DNA of 5,396 nt from Alphaproteobacteria bacterium (GTDB lineage: Bacteria; Pseudomonadota; Alphaproteobacteria; ATCC43930; CGMCC-115725). The position numbers and the translations under genes are program-made. The notes beneath the pieces were generated by a model. That model saw only the letters and a program-made list of their open reading frames with translations, was not told where the DNA came from and did no database searches. This document shows, piece by piece, positions 1 to 5,396 of the stretch; the stretch's first letter is position 1, and every line of letters begins with the position of its first letter. The DNA is taken from contig JASHUO010000728.1 of NCBI GenBank assembly GCA_030039975.1, positions 1-5,396 of the forward strand. The letters are read 5' to 3'.

Positions 1-522
1 CTGTCGACGCAACAGGCCAAGCAATTCGGCATTCTGCCCAAGATGAAGCTGGTCATCCCCTACCAGACCCCGTTCCTCGCCAAGGAGGTCGGTGCCGAGA
101 CGACGGAGGGCGTCTACGCCGCCACCGATTTCTGGTGGACCCTCGAAGACAAGTACCCGCTGGCGAAGATGTTCGTCACCGCCTTCCAGAAGAAGTACGG
201 CTATCGGCCGGAATGGGGCGCGGAGAACGCCTATATGCAATTCGCCATGTGGGCGGACGCCGTCGAACATGCCGGCAGCTTCTATCCGCCGGACGTCATC
301 AAGTCCTACGAGGCCGGCCGCAAGATCCCGTCTTTCGTCGGCGAGGTCTATTGGCGCGCCGCCGACCATCAGCTGGTGCGGCCGGTCGTCATCGTCCGGG
401 GCAAGGCACCGAAGGCGATGCGGAACCCGGAGGACTTCTGGGAGGTCACCGAGGTGCTGCCGGGCGCGCCGCTGATGCAGGCGCCTGATGCGTTCGGCTG
501 TCAGCTCGGCTCCTATACCTGA
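1..522 (+). CDS. ABC transporter periplasmic substrate-binding protein, LivJ/LivK-like (C-terminal 173 residues, 5' end missing)
   Basis: This is the C-terminal part of a type I periplasmic binding protein of the branched-chain amino acid (Peripla_BP_6/LivJ) family, which delivers ligand to the membrane complex encoded downstream. The frame is open from base 1 and stops at TGA 520-522. Such proteins usually have about 390-430 residues, so more than half, including the signal peptide, lies to the left of the window. Family-like segments are TEGVYAATDFWW (about residues 35-46 of the fragment), the pair of helices around KMFVTAFQKKYGYRPEWGAE, and the closing stretch with conserved-looking Trp and Cys ending CQLGSYT. 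ATG 43 is internal, because coding sense continues upstream of it. The ligand is unknown: branched-chain amino acids are the default guess, but short amides or aromatic acids are equally possible in this family. The gene is followed by a hairpin and then the permease genes, so it is probably the first gene of the operon. Confidence 0.9.
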   Translation: MSTQQAKQFGILPKMKLVIPYQTPFLAKEVGAETTEGVYAATDFWWTLEDKYPLAKMFVTAFQKKYGYRPEWGAENAYMQFAMWADAVEHAGSFYPPDVIKSYEAGRKIPSFVGEVYWRAADHQLVRPVVIVRGKAPKAMRNPEDFWEVTEVLPGAPLMQAPDAFGCQLGSYT

Positions 523-540
523 GTAAGCCGGATATCCGGT

Positions 541-568
541 CCCGCGGGCGGCGCGTGCCGCCCGCGGG
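541..568 (+). terminator. GC-rich hairpin between binding-protein and permease genes (attenuator or mRNA 3'-end stabiliser)
   Basis: A perfect 12-bp inverted repeat, CCCGCGGGCGGC (541-552) and GCCGCCCGCGGG (557-568), is separated by the 4-base loop GCGT. It begins 18 bases after the binding-protein stop codon and ends 36 bases before the livH-type start. No T-run follows (the next bases are GTCGGGCTGG), so it is not a typical intrinsic terminator. Hairpins at this place in binding-protein-dependent operons are known to lower downstream expression or protect the upstream mRNA, giving excess binding protein over permease. That role is inferred here from position and structure only. Confidence 0.6.
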
Positions 569-604
569 GTCGGGCTGGGCCGCGTTCCGTAAGGTTCGCA
601 AGGT

Positions 605-1480
605 ATGATCACCTGGCCGAATTTCGTCTCGCAGTGCTTCAACGGCTTGGCACTGGGCGCGCTGCTGGCGCTGATCAGCTCGGGCTTGACCATCATCTAC
701 GGCACGCTCGGCGTCCTGAACCTGGCGCACGGCGCCATGTTCATGCTCGGCGGCTATGCCGGCTATGTCGCCTATGAGGCGACCGGATCTTTTGCCGTCG
801 CGGTCGTCGCCGGCTCTCTGTTCCTGGCCGTTGTCGGCGTGCTGATGGAGCGCGTCATCATCCGCTATTTCTACAGCCGGCCGGCCGAGGATCAGATCCT
901 GGTCACGTTCGGCATCGGCATCTGCCTGGTCGAACTCGTGCGGCTGGTCTTTGGCAGCCTGTCGAAGACCGTCCCGCCGCCATCCTGGGCGGCCGGCATC
1001 AGCTCGCTCGGCTTCATGTTCTATCCCACCTATCGGCTGGTCGTGGTCGGTATCATCGCGGTGGCGCTGCTCGCCCTCTTCCTCGTGCTCTTCCGCACCC
1101 GGCTCGGCCTGATCGTGCGCGCCGGCATCGAGGATTCGGCGATGGTCGATGCGCTCGGCATCGATGTCGACCGCGTCTTCATGATCGTGTTCGGCATCGG
1201 CGCGATGGCGGCGGGCTTCGCCGGCATCGTCAACGCGCCGGTGGTCTCGCTGACGCCCGACATGGGTGACGCGATCCTGGTGCAGACCTTCGTCGTCGTG
1301 GTGATCGGCGGCGTCGGCTCGTTCACCGGCGCGATCCTCGGCGGCCTGATTTCCGGCGAAATTCTCAGCCTGACCTCGATGGTCGATCCGAGCTATTCCG
1401 GCGTGATGCTCTTCGCCGTGATGACCTTGGTGCTGATGCTGCGGCCGCAGGGCTTGCTCGGAACGCGGAGCCAGACGTGA
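605..1480 (+). CDS. livH: Branched-chain amino acid-type ABC transporter permease, LivH family
   Basis: This is one of the two inner-membrane channel subunits of a HAAT-family importer. The 291-residue length is normal for LivH (about 290-310). It is almost entirely hydrophobic, with about eight membrane segments, near residues 11-31, 37-57, 62-82, 98-118, 144-164, 190-210, 225-250 and 265-280. Family motifs are NLAHG (39-43) near the second segment, the cytoplasmic coupling loop RAGIEDSAMVDALGID (172-187), GGVGSFTGAILGG (235-247) and the C-terminal RPQGLLG (280-286). The ATG at 605 is chosen because the family N-terminus (NGLALGALLALISSGLTIIYG) follows it directly. AAGG at 591-594 lies 10 bases upstream, and a second AAGG (600-603) sits too close to the start to be the main site. 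The 3' end overlaps the next gene by 4 bases. The family is certain; the substrate is not. Confidence 0.95.
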   Translation: MITWPNFVSQCFNGLALGALLALISSGLTIIYGTLGVLNLAHGAMFMLGGYAGYVAYEATGSFAVAVVAGSLFLAVVGVLMERVIIRYFYSRPAEDQILVTFGIGICLVELVRLVFGSLSKTVPPPSWAAGISSLGFMFYPTYRLVVVGIIAVALLALFLVLFRTRLGLIVRAGIEDSAMVDALGIDVDRVFMIVFGIGAMAAGFAGIVNAPVVSLTPDMGDAILVQTFVVVVIGGVGSFTGAILGGLISGEILSLTSMVDPSYSGVMLFAVMTLVLMLRPQGLLGTRSQT

Positions 1481-3315
1481 TCGGACGGCTGATGATCGGC
1501 CGTCGCCCATTGCTGGTCGAAGGCTTGACGGCGCTAGGCCTCGTCGCCGCGCCCTTCGTGCTGCCGCCGCTCGGATTTGCCCCCGACACCGTCAACCAGG
1601 CCGTGGTCTGGGGCCTGTTCGGCATCGGCTTCGATCTGCTCTTTGGCTATACCGGCCTTTTGTCGTTCGGCCAGTCGGCGTTTTACGGCACCGGCGGCTT
1701 CGTTGCGGCCTATCTCCTGACGAAGGCCATCGTCTCGAGCGTGATCCTGGGCCTCGTCATCGGCATGATCGCGGCCGCCGCCGCCGGCTACCTCGTTGGC
1801 CTCATCGCCCTTCGGCGCACCGGCATCTATTTCGCGATGATCACCGTCGCGATCGCGGAGACTTTCTTCTTTCTGGAGAATTCGCCGCTCTCCGCCTGGA
1901 CCGGCGGTGAGAACGGCATTCCCGGCGTTCCGGCGCCAAGCTTCGACCTTTTCGGCATCCACTACCGCGTCGGCACCGGCTGGTCGATGTATGGCTTCCT
2001 GGCGATCTGCTATTTCATCGGCATCGTCATTGCGTTGCGCATCGTGCGCTCGCCGGTCGGCGCGATCCTGCGCGCCATTCGCGAGAATCCGTCGCGCGCC
2101 GCCGCCGTCGGTCACAATGTCCATGGCTACAAGCTAACCGCCTTCATCATCGCCGCGGCCTATGCCGGCTTGGCCGGCGGCCTGCTCGGCGTGCTGCAGG
2201 CCTTCATGCCGCCCGAGGCCTTCACCTTCGACACCTCGGGCCAGCTCGTCATGCAGACGGTGATCGGCGGCAGCGGCACGCTGTTCGGGCCGCTGTTCGG
2301 TGCCCTGGTATGGCTTTCGCTGCGCGACTTTCTGCAAGCCGCGCTCAATCTGGGGGCGGCGTGGAAGCTTGCCCTGGGCCTCATCTTCGTGCTGCTGGTC
2401 TGCTTCCTGCGCCGCGGCTTGATCGGCGGCGCCCGTGACGCGATCGGTTTTTTCACCGGACGATGGCAGACCGGCACGGCCGATACCATTGCAACACCCG
2501 CGCCGACCGCGCCGATGGCCACAGTCGGCCCATCCCGCCGACCCGATGAGACGCCGTTCTCCGGACCGGTGATCGAGGCCCGCGGCATCACCAAATCCTT
2601 CGGCGGGCTGGTCGCCAACCGCGACATCAATTTTTCCGTCAACCAGGGCGAGCTGCGCGGTGTGATCGGGCCGAACGGCGCCGGCAAGAGCACCTTCTTC
2701 AAGATGCTCACCTGCGAGCTGCCGCCGACCTCCGGGCGCATCGTCTTCCACGGTCGCGACATCACCGGCATGGACATCACCGCCGTCTGCCATCTCGGCC
2801 TCACCAAGAGCTACCAGATCAACCAGCTCTTCAATCGCCTCACCGTCGGCGAAAACGTCGTCATCGCGGCGCTGGCCGAGCGGCGTGGCCGGTTCTCGCT
2901 GGATTTCCTCCGCCGCATCGAGCGCGTCCCCGGTCTCGCCACGCAGGTCGAAAGCACGCTGTCGCTGGTCGGGCTCGCGGCGCGGCGCGACGTGCCCGTC
3001 GCGGAGCTCGCCTATGGCGAAAAGCGGCGGCTCGAGATCGGCCTCGCCTTGGCGTCGTCGCCCTCCTTGCTGCTGCTGGATGAGCCGCTCGCCGGCATGA
3101 GCCCGCGCGAGCGGGCGGAGACGGTCAGCCTGCTCAAGAACATCCGCCGTGGCCGGACGCTGGTCGTGGTCGACCACGACATGGACGCGATCTTCGAGCT
3201 CGCCGAGCGCATCACGGTGCTGCATGAAGGCGCGGTTCTGGCCGAGGGGACGCCGGCCGAGATCCAGCGCAACAGCCTCGTCCAGGAAGCCTATCTCGGC
3301 GGGGTCGCGGCATGA
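1477..3315 (+). CDS. Fused LivM-type permease and LivG-type ATP-binding protein of the same ABC importer
   Basis: One 612-residue protein carries two subunits that are separate in E. coli. Residues 1 to about 317 are a LivM permease with many membrane segments and the motifs GYTGLLSFGQSAFYG (57-71), the coupling loop IRENPSRAAAVGHNV (201-215) and GGSGTLFGPLFGA (264-276). A Pro/Ala/Thr-rich linker spans about 328-364. Residues 365-612 are a LivG ATPase: Walker A GPNGAGKST (398-406), Q-loop Gln447 in SYQINQLF, signature LAYGE (511-515), Walker B LLLLDEP (531-537) with Glu536, and H-loop His567 in VDHDM. The reading frame is continuous, with no stop or new start needed at the junction. The GTG at 1477 overlaps the livH stop (GTGA), which fits translational coupling; ATG 1492, in frame and 5 codons later, is the alternative. 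The stop overlaps the next start (ATGA). Fused permease/ATPase proteins of this kind are known in proteobacteria, so the fusion is probably real rather than a sequencing error. Confidence 0.93.
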   Translation: MIGRLMIGRRPLLVEGLTALGLVAAPFVLPPLGFAPDTVNQAVVWGLFGIGFDLLFGYTGLLSFGQSAFYGTGGFVAAYLLTKAIVSSVILGLVIGMIAAAAAGYLVGLIALRRTGIYFAMITVAIAETFFFLENSPLSAWTGGENGIPGVPAPSFDLFGIHYRVGTGWSMYGFLAICYFIGIVIALRIVRSPVGAILRAIRENPSRAAAVGHNVHGYKLTAFIIAAAYAGLAGGLLGVLQAFMPPEAFTFDTSGQLVMQTVIGGSGTLFGPLFGALVWLSLRDFLQAALNLGAAWKLALGLIFVLLVCFLRRGLIGGARDAIGFFTGRWQTGTADTIATPAPTAPMATVGPSRRPDETPFSGPVIEARGITKSFGGLVANRDINFSVNQGELRGVIGPNGAGKSTFFKMLTCELPPTSGRIVFHGRDITGMDITAVCHLGLTKSYQINQLFNRLTVGENVVIAALAERRGRFSLDFLRRIERVPGLATQVESTLSLVGLAARRDVPVAELAYGEKRRLEIGLALASSPSLLLLDEPLAGMSPRERAETVSLLKNIRRGRTLVVVDHDMDAIFELAERITVLHEGAVLAEGTPAEIQRNSLVQEAYLGGVAA

Positions 3316-4013
3316 GCGCGCTGCTCGAAGTCGAGAATCTCAACAGTTACTACGGCGACAGCCATATCCTCTTCGATATTTCGCTCGAGGTCGCGAAAAA
3401 CCAGGTCGTGGCGCTGCTCGGCCGTAACGGCGCCGGCAAGAGCACCACGCTGAAGAGCCTCATAGGCATGGTGCGTCCGCGCTCCGGCCAGATCCGCTTC
3501 GATGGCGTGCCCGTGCACGGCCTCAAATCCCATGCCATCGCCGGCCTCGGCCTGCAGCTCGTGCCGGAAGAGCGCCGCATCTTCGGCAGCCTCAGCGTCG
3601 AGGAAAATCTCGTGCTGGCCGGCCTCACCGCCAAGTCGCGCTGGCCGCTGGACCGGATCTGGGAGATCTTTCCGCGGCTGCGCGAGCGCCGGCGCAGCCG
3701 CGGCACCGAGCTGTCCGGCGGCGAACAGCAGATGCTGGCGATCGCCCGCGCCCTGGTGCGCAATCCGAAGATCATCCTGCTCGACGAGCCGTTCGAGGGG
3801 CTGGCGCCGATCATCGTGCGCGACCTGGTTGCGACCTGCCGGAGGCTGGCCGAAGCGGGACAGACGCTGGTGATCGTCGAGCAGAACGTCACCGCCGCCA
3901 TGACCCTCGCCGACCGCGTCTACATCATCAACAACGGCCACATGGTCGAATCCATGAGCGCCGCGGCCGCCCGCGAGCAGCCCGAACTGCTGCACCGCCA
4001 CCTCGGGGTGTGA
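3312..4013 (+). CDS. livF: Branched-chain amino acid-type ABC transporter ATP-binding protein, LivF family
   Basis: This is the second ATPase of the importer, expected to pair with the LivG domain of the upstream fusion on the cytoplasmic face. The 233-residue length is standard for LivF. Visible motifs are LEVENLNSYYG at the N-terminus (5-15), Walker A GRNGAGKST (37-45), the LivF-typical VPEERRIFGSLSVEENL (84-100), signature LSGGEQQ (134-140), Walker B IILLDEP (154-160) with Glu159, and VEQN (189-192), where Gln191 stands in the usual H-loop histidine position, as in other LivF proteins. Family members more often read VPEGRR; here the Gly is Glu87. The ATG at 3312 overlaps the upstream stop as ATGA, and the family N-terminus starts right after it. 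It is the last gene of the operon; no T-rich terminator hairpin is visible behind it. Confidence 0.95.
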   Translation: MSALLEVENLNSYYGDSHILFDISLEVAKNQVVALLGRNGAGKSTTLKSLIGMVRPRSGQIRFDGVPVHGLKSHAIAGLGLQLVPEERRIFGSLSVEENLVLAGLTAKSRWPLDRIWEIFPRLRERRRSRGTELSGGEQQMLAIARALVRNPKIILLDEPFEGLAPIIVRDLVATCRRLAEAGQTLVIVEQNVTAAMTLADRVYIINNGHMVESMSAAAAREQPELLHRHLGV

Positions 4014-4055
4014 ATAGAGCCGGCGCCGCTTCTTTTCTCGCGCCCCAATCACTTG

Positions 4056-4139
4056 CCTTGCCCGCGAAAGCGGGCATCCAGCACTTCAAATGCGACGGCC
4101 GGGGCGCGAACTCCTGGGTCCCCGCCTTCGCGGGGACGG
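4056..4139. repeat. Inverted pair of short palindromic repeats (REP-like/MITE-like element)
   Basis: Two 26-base units face each other: 4056-4081 on the + strand and 4114-4139 on the opposite strand, matching at 21 of 26 positions, with a 32-base spacer. Each unit is itself palindromic. The first has CCCGC/GCGGG (4061-4065 and 4070-4074) around a GAAA loop. The second has a perfect 8-bp stem, GTCCCCGC (4118-4125) and GCGGGGAC (4130-4137), around CTTC. The pattern 'CCCGCGAAAGCGGG..ATCCAG ... CTGGGTCCCCGCCTTCGCGGGGA' is a widespread intergenic repeat style in proteobacteria and resembles the neisserial dRS3-type core. As a whole the pair could fold into one long hairpin. No T-run follows on the + strand. 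Confidence 0.8.
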
Positions 4140-4169
4140 CAAAAAATAGAGGAAAATCAGATAATTACA

Positions 4170-4196
4170 TTATTCCCGTGCAAGCGGGTATCCAAG
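4170..4196 (+). repeat. Third, diverged copy of the palindromic repeat
   Basis: The core CCCGTGCAAGCGGG (4175-4188) followed by TATCCAA matches the copy at 4061-4081 in 17 of 21 positions and has the same orientation. The stem keeps four Watson-Crick pairs plus a T-G pair, and the loop changes from GAAA to GCAA, another GNRA-type loop. No inverted partner with the same clarity follows. CCCGTCCCGGATGACAGG near 4214-4231 may be a decayed remnant of one, but that is a guess. Confidence 0.65.
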
Positions 4197-4311
4197 TGGC
4201 CGTCGCAGCATAGCCCGTCCCGGATGACAGGCCGCTCCTCACCCGAGCCAGGCCGCGCCTGAAATTCTTGCGCCTGGACCAACGCCGCGCGACCGGCGAT
4301 CATTGTCACCG

Positions 4312-4316
4312 GGAGG
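4312..4316 (+). promoter_or_regulatory. Strong ribosome binding site for the sensor-like gene
   Basis: GGAGG lies 4 bases before ATG 4321 (GGGAGGAAACATG). It is the clearest Shine-Dalgarno sequence in the window and fixes the start of the following gene. Confidence 0.85.
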
Positions 4317-4320
4317 AAAC

Positions 4321-5396
4321 ATGATCCGCGGCTGGGCCATTCTGGCGCTGTCGCTCGGCTATGTCGGGCTGCTGTTCGCGGTCGCCTATTACGGCGACCG
4401 GCAGGCGCAGCGCCGTGGCCGTGCCAAGGCCAAGCCGATCGTCTATTCGCTGTCGCTGGCCGTCTACTGCACCTCATGGACCTTCTACGGCAGTGTCGGC
4501 CTCGCCGCGAAGACCGGCTACGATTTCCTTGCGATCTATGTCGGGCCGATCCTGGTGTTCGCGCTGGGCTGGCCGTTGCTCGACCGGCTCATCCGCATTT
4601 CGAAGAGCCACAACATCAACTCGATCGCCGACTTCATTGCCGCCCGCTACGGCAAGAGCCAGCCGCTCGCCGCGGCGGTGACGGTGATCGCCACGCTCGG
4701 CACGCTGCCTTACATCGCGCTGCAGCTGAAGGCGGTCTCCGTCGGCTTCACCGTGCTGACGAGCTATCCCGGCGTCGATCTCGAGGCGATCGCCAGCCAG
4801 CCGGCGCCGATCTACACCGCGCTGGCGGTGGCGCTGCTGCTGGCGCTCTTCGCCGCGCTGTTCGGCACGCGGCATGTCGAAGCCACCGAGCACAATGAGG
4901 GCCTGATCCTCGCCATCGCCTTCGAATCCATGGTCAAGCTGCTGGCCTTCATCGCCGTCGGCATCTTCGTGACCTGGGGCATGTTCGGCGGGTTGGGGGA
5001 TCTTGCCGGACGCGTCTCGCAGGAGCCGGCGCTGCACCGCCTCTTTTTCTCCGGCATCGACGGAACCAGCTGGATGACGATGAGCGCGCTGGCGGTGTGC
5101 GCGATCCTCTGCCTGCCGCGCCAGTTCCATGTGACCGTGGTCGAGAACACCGATCCGCGCGACCTGCACAAGGCGGCCTGGCTCTTTCCGCTCTATCTGA
5201 TCGCCATCAACGTGTTCGTCATTCCCATCGCGGTGGCGGGGCTCAGCACCTTCCCGAGCGTCGTCGACGGCGACCTCTTCGTGCTGGCGCTGCCGCTGGC
5301 CGCGCGTGGGGTGGCGTTCGCGATCATCGCCTTTATCGGCGGCCTGTCGGCCGCCACCGGCATGGCCATCGTCAGCTCGATCGCGCTGAGCAAGAT
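4321..5396 (+). CDS. N-terminal symporter-like (SSSF/SLC5) membrane domain of a probable CbrA-type sensor histidine kinase (3' end missing)
   Basis: The frame is open from ATG 4321 to the window edge (358 complete codons). It encodes a polytopic membrane protein: segment 1 is near residues 5-24, then about 41-60, 64-90, 113-135, 162-181, 193-221, 253-266, 286-308 and 320-345. It resembles the sodium:solute symporter fold, and motifs match the sensor branch of that family: AVYCTSWTFYGSVG (47-60), YVGPILVFALGWPLLDRLI (73-91), NINSIADFIAARYGKS (98-113) and LPRQFHVTVVENT (265-277). In CbrA-like proteins this domain is followed by PAS, histidine kinase and often receiver domains; CbrA with CbrB controls carbon/nitrogen use in Pseudomonas. 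None of the kinase part is inside the window, so a plain transporter of the PutP family remains possible, though the CTSWTFYG and PRQFHVTVVEN motifs favour the sensor. The strong GGAGG site sets the start. It lies 307 bases from livF with repeats between, so it is probably a separate transcription unit. Confidence 0.82.
   Translation, partial: MIRGWAILALSLGYVGLLFAVAYYGDRQAQRRGRAKAKPIVYSLSLAVYCTSWTFYGSVGLAAKTGYDFLAIYVGPILVFALGWPLLDRLIRISKSHNINSIADFIAARYGKSQPLAAAVTVIATLGTLPYIALQLKAVSVGFTVLTSYPGVDLEAIASQPAPIYTALAVALLLALFAALFGTRHVEATEHNEGLILAIAFESMVKLLAFIAVGIFVTWGMFGGLGDLAGRVSQEPALHRLFFSGIDGTSWMTMSALAVCAILCLPRQFHVTVVENTDPRDLHKAAWLFPLYLIAINVFVIPIAVAGLSTFPSVVDGDLFVLALPLAARGVAFAIIAFIGGLSAATGMAIVSSIALSK

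Larger units (their letters stand above)
4014..4320. other. Intergenic region (307 bases) with palindromic repeats and an A/T-rich patch
   Basis: No credible gene lies here. The left half holds a palindromic repeat pair (4056-4139), followed by an A/T-rich stretch (about 4140-4173, 7 G/C among 34 bases, against a very GC-rich background) and a third repeat copy (4170-4196). The rest (4197-4310) looks like ordinary non-coding sequence. A promoter for the gene at 4321 should be in this region, since it is separated from livF by repeats. GATAAT at 4160-4165 resembles a -10 box, but no matching -35 element is seen at the right distance, so I do not call a promoter. Confidence 0.75.

Noticed and set aside
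528..539. 12-base palindrome CCGGATATCCGG just after the binding-protein stop codon
   Set aside because: Self-complementary with no loop, so a poor RNA hairpin; no second copy is seen in the window and no regulator site is recognised. It may be chance.
446..1510. 354-codon open frame on the minus strand opposite livH
   Set aside because: It is antisense to a certain membrane protein gene; its product is rich in His/Asp/Arg/Gln with no recognisable domain, as expected from the complement of GC-rich codons.
2134..3225. 363-codon open frame on the minus strand opposite the livM-livG fusion
   Set aside because: Low-complexity, charge-rich translation with no motif, fully antisense to clear ATPase and permease motifs; a by-product of GC-rich third positions.
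4118..4137. 8-bp stem hairpin as an intrinsic terminator for the liv operon
   Set aside because: It is followed by GGCAAAAAATA on the + strand, with no T-run, and the T-run on the minus strand lies on the wrong side. It is better explained as part of the repeat pair.
4160..4165. GATAAT as a -10 promoter box
   Set aside because: No TTGACA-like element lies 16-18 bases upstream; a match of six bases in an A/T-rich patch is weak evidence.
4010..4213. Small + strand ORF of 67 residues downstream of livF
   Set aside because: Its translation contains LPAKAGIQ and WVPAFAGT, the well-known spurious peptides produced by reading through palindromic intergenic repeats. It overlaps the livF stop and has no credible ribosome site.
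4474..5169. 231-codon open frame on the minus strand opposite the sensor-like gene
   Set aside because: Same kind of His/Arg/Asp-rich shadow; the + strand frame has clear membrane segments and family motifs and a strong ribosome site.

Overview
The window looks like chromosomal DNA from a high-GC alphaproteobacterium. The codons strongly prefer G or C at the third position, the transporter operon is of the Liv (HAAT) type, and the downstream gene resembles the CbrA-type symporter/sensor kinases common in this class. The intergenic palindromes are also of a kind frequent in Bradyrhizobium/Rhodopseudomonas-like and Azospirillum-like genomes. Assignment below class level is not supported.

Positions 1-4013 hold a branched-chain-amino-acid-type ABC importer operon, all on the + strand. 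In order it has the 3' end of a periplasmic substrate-binding protein (1-522), an 82-base gap with a perfect 12-bp GC-rich hairpin, a LivH-type permease (605-1480), a fused LivM permease + LivG ATPase (1477-3315) and a LivF-type ATPase (3312-4013). The last three genes overlap by 4 bases at each junction (GTGA, then ATGA), which suggests tight translational coupling. Together they encode one complete importer: the binding protein captures the ligand in the periplasm, LivH and the LivM domain form the membrane channel, and the LivG domain and LivF form the ATPase pair. The substrate cannot be read from the sequence. Branched-chain amino acids are the default, but amides, urea-like compounds and aromatic acids use the same family.

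Positions 4014-4320 are non-coding. They hold three related copies of a short palindromic repeat, two of them in inverted orientation, around an A/T-rich patch. A small ORF across this region is an artefact of the repeats.

From 4321 to the right edge runs the start of a gene, open at its 3' end, for a multi-pass membrane protein. It matches the sodium/solute-symporter-like sensor domain of CbrA-type histidine kinases. The kinase part, if present, lies beyond the window.

I see no undescribed system here. The points most worth a second look are the permease-ATPase fusion, the asymmetric ATP sites, the hairpin after the binding-protein gene, the repeat cluster, and the transporter/sensor neighbourhood.
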